Assembly (NCBI GenBank): GCA_016928605.1
Contig: JAFGKN010000159.1
Span: 1 to 13,535 of the forward strand
Direction: 5' to 3'
DNA length: 13,535 bases
From: Planctomycetota bacterium
GTDB lineage: Bacteria; Planctomycetota; UBA8108
Of this stretch, positions 10,712 through 13,535 are shown piece by piece. The notes beneath the pieces are model-generated. The model ran no database searches. It saw only the letters and a list, made by a program, of their open reading frames with translations, and was not told the DNA's origin. The translations under genes were made by a program, and so were the position numbers. Position 1 is the first letter of the stretch; each line of letters starts with the position of its first letter.

Positions 10712-11467
10712 ATGGGTGGACTGTCGTGGTTTGAGCTGGACGTGGATTTCCCCGATCACCCCAAAACGCTTGACCTGTGCACCCGCCTCCGGGACGCGAA
10801 TGCGGGGATGTACGTGGTGCGCCTCTGGAGGTACTGCTACCGCCACGCCCGGGACCGATTCGGCGGGGACGCGGCCGTGGTCACGGTAGAGCAGGCCGCC
10901 GGCTGGCGCGGGAAGCGGGGGCGGCTCGCGGACCTCCTTCGAGGGACCGGATTCCTCGAGTCGAATGGCGATGAACTGGTCGTGCATGGGCTCGCCGAGC
11001 GCCTCGCTCCAGCGATCGCGAGGCGCGCGGCGGAGAGTGATCGCCAAATGACCCGGCGGCGCAAAGCCGCGGAAGCCCTAGGTCAACGTCCGTTCGTCAC
11101 GCCTTCCGCCCGCGTGACGTACGCCGGTAACCAGACCAGACCAGACCAGACCAGACCTATTGGGCCAGCCAGCCAGCCAGATCCGTGCAACGGAGATGGG
11201 GCAGACGACGGACTGGCTGGCTTGCAACGAAGGCTGGGAGCCACGCTTGGGCTTCCGAAGCCGCTCGGCATCGGCAAGGACCCTCTCCACGTCGCGGAGG
11301 TGTTCCGCAGATGGCTCACGGCGATCGGCGAAGAGGCGGTGCTCGCCGAGTGTGTGCGGCTCGCCCGAGAGAGCCGCAACGGGACACCCCAGCACCTATC
11401 CTGGTTCGTGGGATGGCTGGAGACGGTGCCTCCCCGCGATCTGCGTGGTCCTCATGGCGGAAACTGA
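10712..11467 (+). CDS. Phage replication initiator-like protein with winged-helix N-terminus
   Basis: The N-terminal 100 residues (WFELDVDFPDHPKTLDLCTR, then GMYVVRLWRYCYRHA and VEQAAGWRGKRGRLADLLRG) match the type of winged-helix domain at the start of many phage replication organiser proteins. A basic linker (RQMTRRRKAAEALG) leads to a low-complexity centre NQTRPDQTRPIGPASQPD encoded by tandem repeats, then a helical C-terminal domain (VAEVFRRWLTAIGEEAVLAE) of the kind that recruits a helicase or its loader. It is the first rightward gene after the repressor, as lambda O is relative to cI/cro. 251 residues fits the family. The start ATG has only a weak AGGG site. Confidence 0.75.
   Translation: MGGLSWFELDVDFPDHPKTLDLCTRLRDANAGMYVVRLWRYCYRHARDRFGGDAAVVTVEQAAGWRGKRGRLADLLRGTGFLESNGDELVVHGLAERLAPAIARRAAESDRQMTRRRKAAEALGQRPFVTPSARVTYAGNQTRPDQTRPIGPASQPDPCNGDGADDGLAGLQRRLGATLGLPKPLGIGKDPLHVAEVFRRWLTAIGEEAVLAECVRLARESRNGTPQHLSWFVGWLETVPPRDLRGPHGGN
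11131..11180 (+). repeat. Tandem repeats inside the replication gene, candidate origin
   Basis: Five perfect copies of CCAGA (11131-11155) are followed nine bases later by four copies of CCAG (11165-11180). In lambda-like phages the origin lies as repeats inside the initiator gene. The short unit and lack of a nearby AT-rich stretch make this only a candidate; similar QTRPD repeats recur in other phage Rep proteins as I recall. Confidence 0.4.
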
Positions 11468-11828
11468 GATCGTCGTGAGCTTCTGGACGGAGCCGCCCGC
11501 CGCTGCGCCCTTTCCTCCCGACGAGGATCCTGCTCAGACCGCGTGGTGGGAGGGTCTCGCTCCGAGCTACCAACGCCGATGGGCGGGCCTCCTCGCAGAG
11601 CTCGGCCCGAGCGGACGGCGCCACTTCCACACGAGGCGACGGATGATGCGAAATCACTTCAAAGCGCCCGAAGGAACTCCCGAGCGCGCAGCGGAAGAAG
11701 ACGCAGCCGAACAGGGACTCTTCGAGCGCGTGACGAGGCACCTCAAGAAGAACGCGCCGCCGGGCTCGGCAGAGAGGCGCAACGAGGCGCGGCCGGAAGG
11801 CGCCGCGCACGGGGACGGCCAGCCATGA
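11454..11828 (+). CDS. Hypothetical protein in the replication operon (124 aa)
   Basis: Not recognised. MAETEIVVSFWTEPPAAAPF opens the 124-residue product, followed by a Trp-rich region (TAWWEGLAPSYQRRWAGLLA), a basic stretch (GRRHFHTRRRMMRNHFKAPE) and a charged, probably disordered end. The basic middle suggests nucleic-acid contact. ATG 11454 overlaps the replication gene by 14 bases; GTG 11475 is an alternative start. The stop overlaps the next ATG. Confidence 0.65.
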   Translation: MAETEIVVSFWTEPPAAAPFPPDEDPAQTAWWEGLAPSYQRRWAGLLAELGPSGRRHFHTRRRMMRNHFKAPEGTPERAAEEDAAEQGLFERVTRHLKKNAPPGSAERRNEARPEGAAHGDGQP

Positions 11829-12070
11829 GCCAGCACAACGGGACGTCCAGCGGCAACGGCCGCGGCGGGATCCTGATCCCCCCACCACCACCACCGCCGC
11901 CGGCGGCCGGCCCTGACCTCCGCCTGGTGCTGGAGCTGGTGGAGGCGGCAGAGGCGCTCCTTGGCGGCGGAGAACGGGGGGAGGGGACCGAGCCCAGCGC
12001 ACGGGAGTGGTCCCGGAGATACAGGAGGCTGGGGAGGGCGGCCAAGGCGGTGAGGGAGGCGATCAGGTGA
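11825..12070 (+). CDS. Small hypothetical protein with polyproline run (81 aa)
   Basis: After a polar start (MSQHNGTSSGNGRGGILI) there is a run of eight prolines from a CCA/CCG repeat, then a helix LRLVLELVEAAEALLGGGER and a basic C-terminal helix (SRRYRRLGRAAKAVREAIR). Function unknown. The start is set by an ATGA overlap after GGACGGCCAGCC, loosely like the type B start element, and the stop by a GTGA overlap with the methyltransferase. Confidence 0.65.
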   Translation: MSQHNGTSSGNGRGGILIPPPPPPPPAAGPDLRLVLELVEAAEALLGGGERGEGTEPSAREWSRRYRRLGRAAKAVREAIR

Positions 12071-13509
12071 CCTGGCGCGTCCTCACCGGCGATTGCCTCG
12101 ACGTGATGCGCGGCATGGAGGCCGACAGCATCGACGCGATCGTGACCGATCCGCCCGCCGGGATCGGCTTCATGGGCAAGGGCTGGGACGGCGACCGCGG
12201 CGGCGCCGAGCACTGGATCGCCTGGCTCACCGAGGTCATGCGGGAGGCGCTCCGAGTGGCGAAGCCAGGGGCTCACGCGCTCGTGTGGGCCTTGCCGCGC
12301 ACCTCGCACTGGACAGGGACGGCTCTTGAGCGGGCGGGGTGGGAGATCCGCGACCAGCTACACCACGTGTTCGGATCGGGATTCCCGAAGTCGCTGGATG
12401 TGAGCAAGGCGATCGACGCGGCGGCGGGGGTGAAACGGGAGGTGGTCGGGCTGCCCAACTGCCGCAAGAGGAGCGACAACGGCGAATGCAGGTGCGGCAC
12501 GAACACGATCTTTGGGCAGACGGTCCACGCCCCGGCTACCGCCCCGGCTACCGCCTGGAGCGGCTGGGGCACCGCCCTGAAGCCCGCCCACGAGGTCTGG
12601 TGGCTCGCCCGCAAGCCGCTGGCGGGGACCGTGGCGGGGAACGTACTCGAACACGGGACGGGGGCGCTCAACATCGAGGGGTGCCGGATCCGGTTCGCTT
12701 CGGAGGACGACAAGGCGGCGGCGGCGGCGGCGGCGCAAAGAGCGGGCCAAACACCACGCGGAGCCGGCATCGGGACGTTCGAGCGACGACCGGAAGACGG
12801 CGAGGCATCGGCGAGCCGCTACATCGCTGGACTCAACGCCGGCCGCTGGCCCCCGAACCTCCTCCTCTCCCACGATCCGCGCTGCAACGGCGTCTGCGTC
12901 TCGGGGTGCCCGGTGGCGGAGATGGATCGGCAGAGCGGGGACGTGGGGGGCGGCTTCGGCACGCGCGGCGACGAGCCGCTTGACGGACGCACCTCCTATG
13001 CGATGCCTGGTCAGGGCCAGATTGTCGGCCTGGGCGACGCCGGCGGCGCCTCCCGCTTCTTCCCGGTGTTCCGGTACGTCGCCAAGCCGACAAGGGGCGA
13101 GAGGGACGCGGGGTGCTGGGATCTCGAGGCGGTAAGCGGCAACGACATCACGGGGAGGGAGGCCGGGAGCGCCGGGGCCGAGTGCTCTGCTCGCGCTGGC
13201 ACCACCAGCGCGGCGCGGCGCAACATCCACCCCACCGTCAAGCCGGTCGAGCTCATGGAGTGGCTCGCGCGGCTCGTGACGCCTCCCGGCGGGACGGTGC
13301 TCGATCTGTTCGCGGGCAGCGGCAGCACCGGATGTGCGGCGGTGCGCCTCGGGTTCGGCTTCATCGGTATCGAACGGGAGCCCGACTACGTGCGGATCGC
13401 CGAACGCCGCATCCGGCTCGCCGCGAACGCGCCCAAAAGCAAGCCGCTCGGGGCGCTGGAGCGCGGGGATGAAGCGGCGCCCGGGCAGCTCGGGCTCTTC
13501 CCGAGGTAG
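12067..13509 (+). CDS. Phage DNA methyltransferase, beta-class (N4/N6 amino type)
   Basis: 480 residues from GTG 12067, which overlaps the previous stop. The catalytic motif IV lies N-terminally as TDPPAGIGFMGKGWD (D28-P29-P30-A31), and the AdoMet-binding motif I comes near the C-terminus as VLDLFAGSGSTG (D413-F415-G417-G419), with NIHPTVKPVELMEWLARLV just before it: the order of beta-class amino-methyltransferases. The middle, with GNVLEHGTGALNIEGCRI, WPPNLLLSHDPRCNGVCVSG and FFPVFRYVAKPTRGER, is typical of the phage branch of this family. The aromatic residue normally ending motif IV (DPPY/F/W) is alanine. A (GCG)7 run at 12715-12735 encodes seven alanines. It likely modifies phage DNA against host restriction; no restriction partner is present. 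Confidence 0.9.
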   Translation: MTWRVLTGDCLDVMRGMEADSIDAIVTDPPAGIGFMGKGWDGDRGGAEHWIAWLTEVMREALRVAKPGAHALVWALPRTSHWTGTALERAGWEIRDQLHHVFGSGFPKSLDVSKAIDAAAGVKREVVGLPNCRKRSDNGECRCGTNTIFGQTVHAPATAPATAWSGWGTALKPAHEVWWLARKPLAGTVAGNVLEHGTGALNIEGCRIRFASEDDKAAAAAAAQRAGQTPRGAGIGTFERRPEDGEASASRYIAGLNAGRWPPNLLLSHDPRCNGVCVSGCPVAEMDRQSGDVGGGFGTRGDEPLDGRTSYAMPGQGQIVGLGDAGGASRFFPVFRYVAKPTRGERDAGCWDLEAVSGNDITGREAGSAGAECSARAGTTSAARRNIHPTVKPVELMEWLARLVTPPGGTVLDLFAGSGSTGCAAVRLGFGFIGIEREPDYVRIAERRIRLAANAPKSKPLGALERGDEAAPGQLGLFPR

Positions 13510-13514
13510 GGCCA

Positions 13515-13535
13515 CCCCCCCCCCCCCCCCCCCCC
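13515..13535. other. Terminal 21-base C run, probable contig-end artefact
   Basis: After the methyltransferase stop only 26 bases remain, the last 21 all C. Runs of G (C on the other strand) at contig ends are a known by-product of two-colour sequencing, so nothing biological should be read into it. Confidence 0.7.

Noticed and set aside
12715..12735. (GCG)7 run as a phase-variation switch
   Set aside because: Changes in three-base units keep the reading frame, so they cannot switch the gene on and off.
12358..13515. 385-residue open frame antisense to the methyltransferase
   Set aside because: The methyltransferase motifs on the plus strand are certain; the antisense product is Arg/Ala/Pro-rich and has no start signal.

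Overview
The window looks like the regulatory, integration and early region of a temperate tailed phage (Caudoviricetes-like) of a high-GC bacterium. The DNA is about 70% GC, genes are packed end to end, and GTG starts are common. A tyrosine integrase, a small HTH (Xis-like) protein, an XRE-type repressor, a replication-initiator-like protein and a phage-type DNA methyltransferase occur in a typical temperate-phage layout. I cannot name the host. No tRNA, rRNA, CRISPR array or insertion sequence was seen. The last 21 bases are a pure C run, which is more likely a contig-end artefact than biology.

Layout. (1) 1-1449, rightward: the end of a rightward operon of small, mostly membrane-associated proteins (a possible lysis or late-end cassette), closed by a hairpin at 1454-1491. 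(2) 1527-1881: a less GC-rich (about 52%) intergenic region with direct and inverted repeats and ten TGGCCA words, the likely attP site, running into the 3' end of int. Because phage-like genes lie on both sides, the contig looks like a circular or virion form of the phage rather than a prophage end. (3) 10075 down to 1882, leftward: one long early operon of 23 genes ending in xis and int. Nineteen of them (9429 to 3923) form an unbroken chain in which every stop codon overlaps the next start codon. (4) 10076-10711: control region with a leftward promoter overlapped by a perfect 19-bp palindrome, and the repressor gene. (5) 10712-13509, rightward: replication protein with internal tandem repeats (a candidate origin), two small unknown proteins and a DNA methyltransferase.

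The most unusual feature is in the middle of the leftward operon (5643-8290). Nearly every gene junction is built from one of two repeated sequence cassettes that carry the stop codon of one gene, the Shine-Dalgarno sequence and start codon of the next, and therefore force a shared C-terminal tail (PDTAKEGT or AKAEGREP) onto otherwise unrelated proteins. These resemble in concept the start-associated sequences known from cluster K mycobacteriophages. Here they sit inside coding sequence and link coupled genes, and appear to be substrates for gene shuffling: one gene (6480-6788) looks like a fusion across such a junction, and four genes share a coiled-coil module. The core of one cassette also occurs in the rightward operon (1252-1266).

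Working together: the repressor probably acts on the palindrome at 10131-10149 to silence the leftward operon and perhaps the divergent replication operon. On induction, leftward transcription yields many small, often cysteine-pair (zinc-binding) proteins of unknown role and finally Xis and Int. Rightward transcription yields the replication protein and the methyltransferase.
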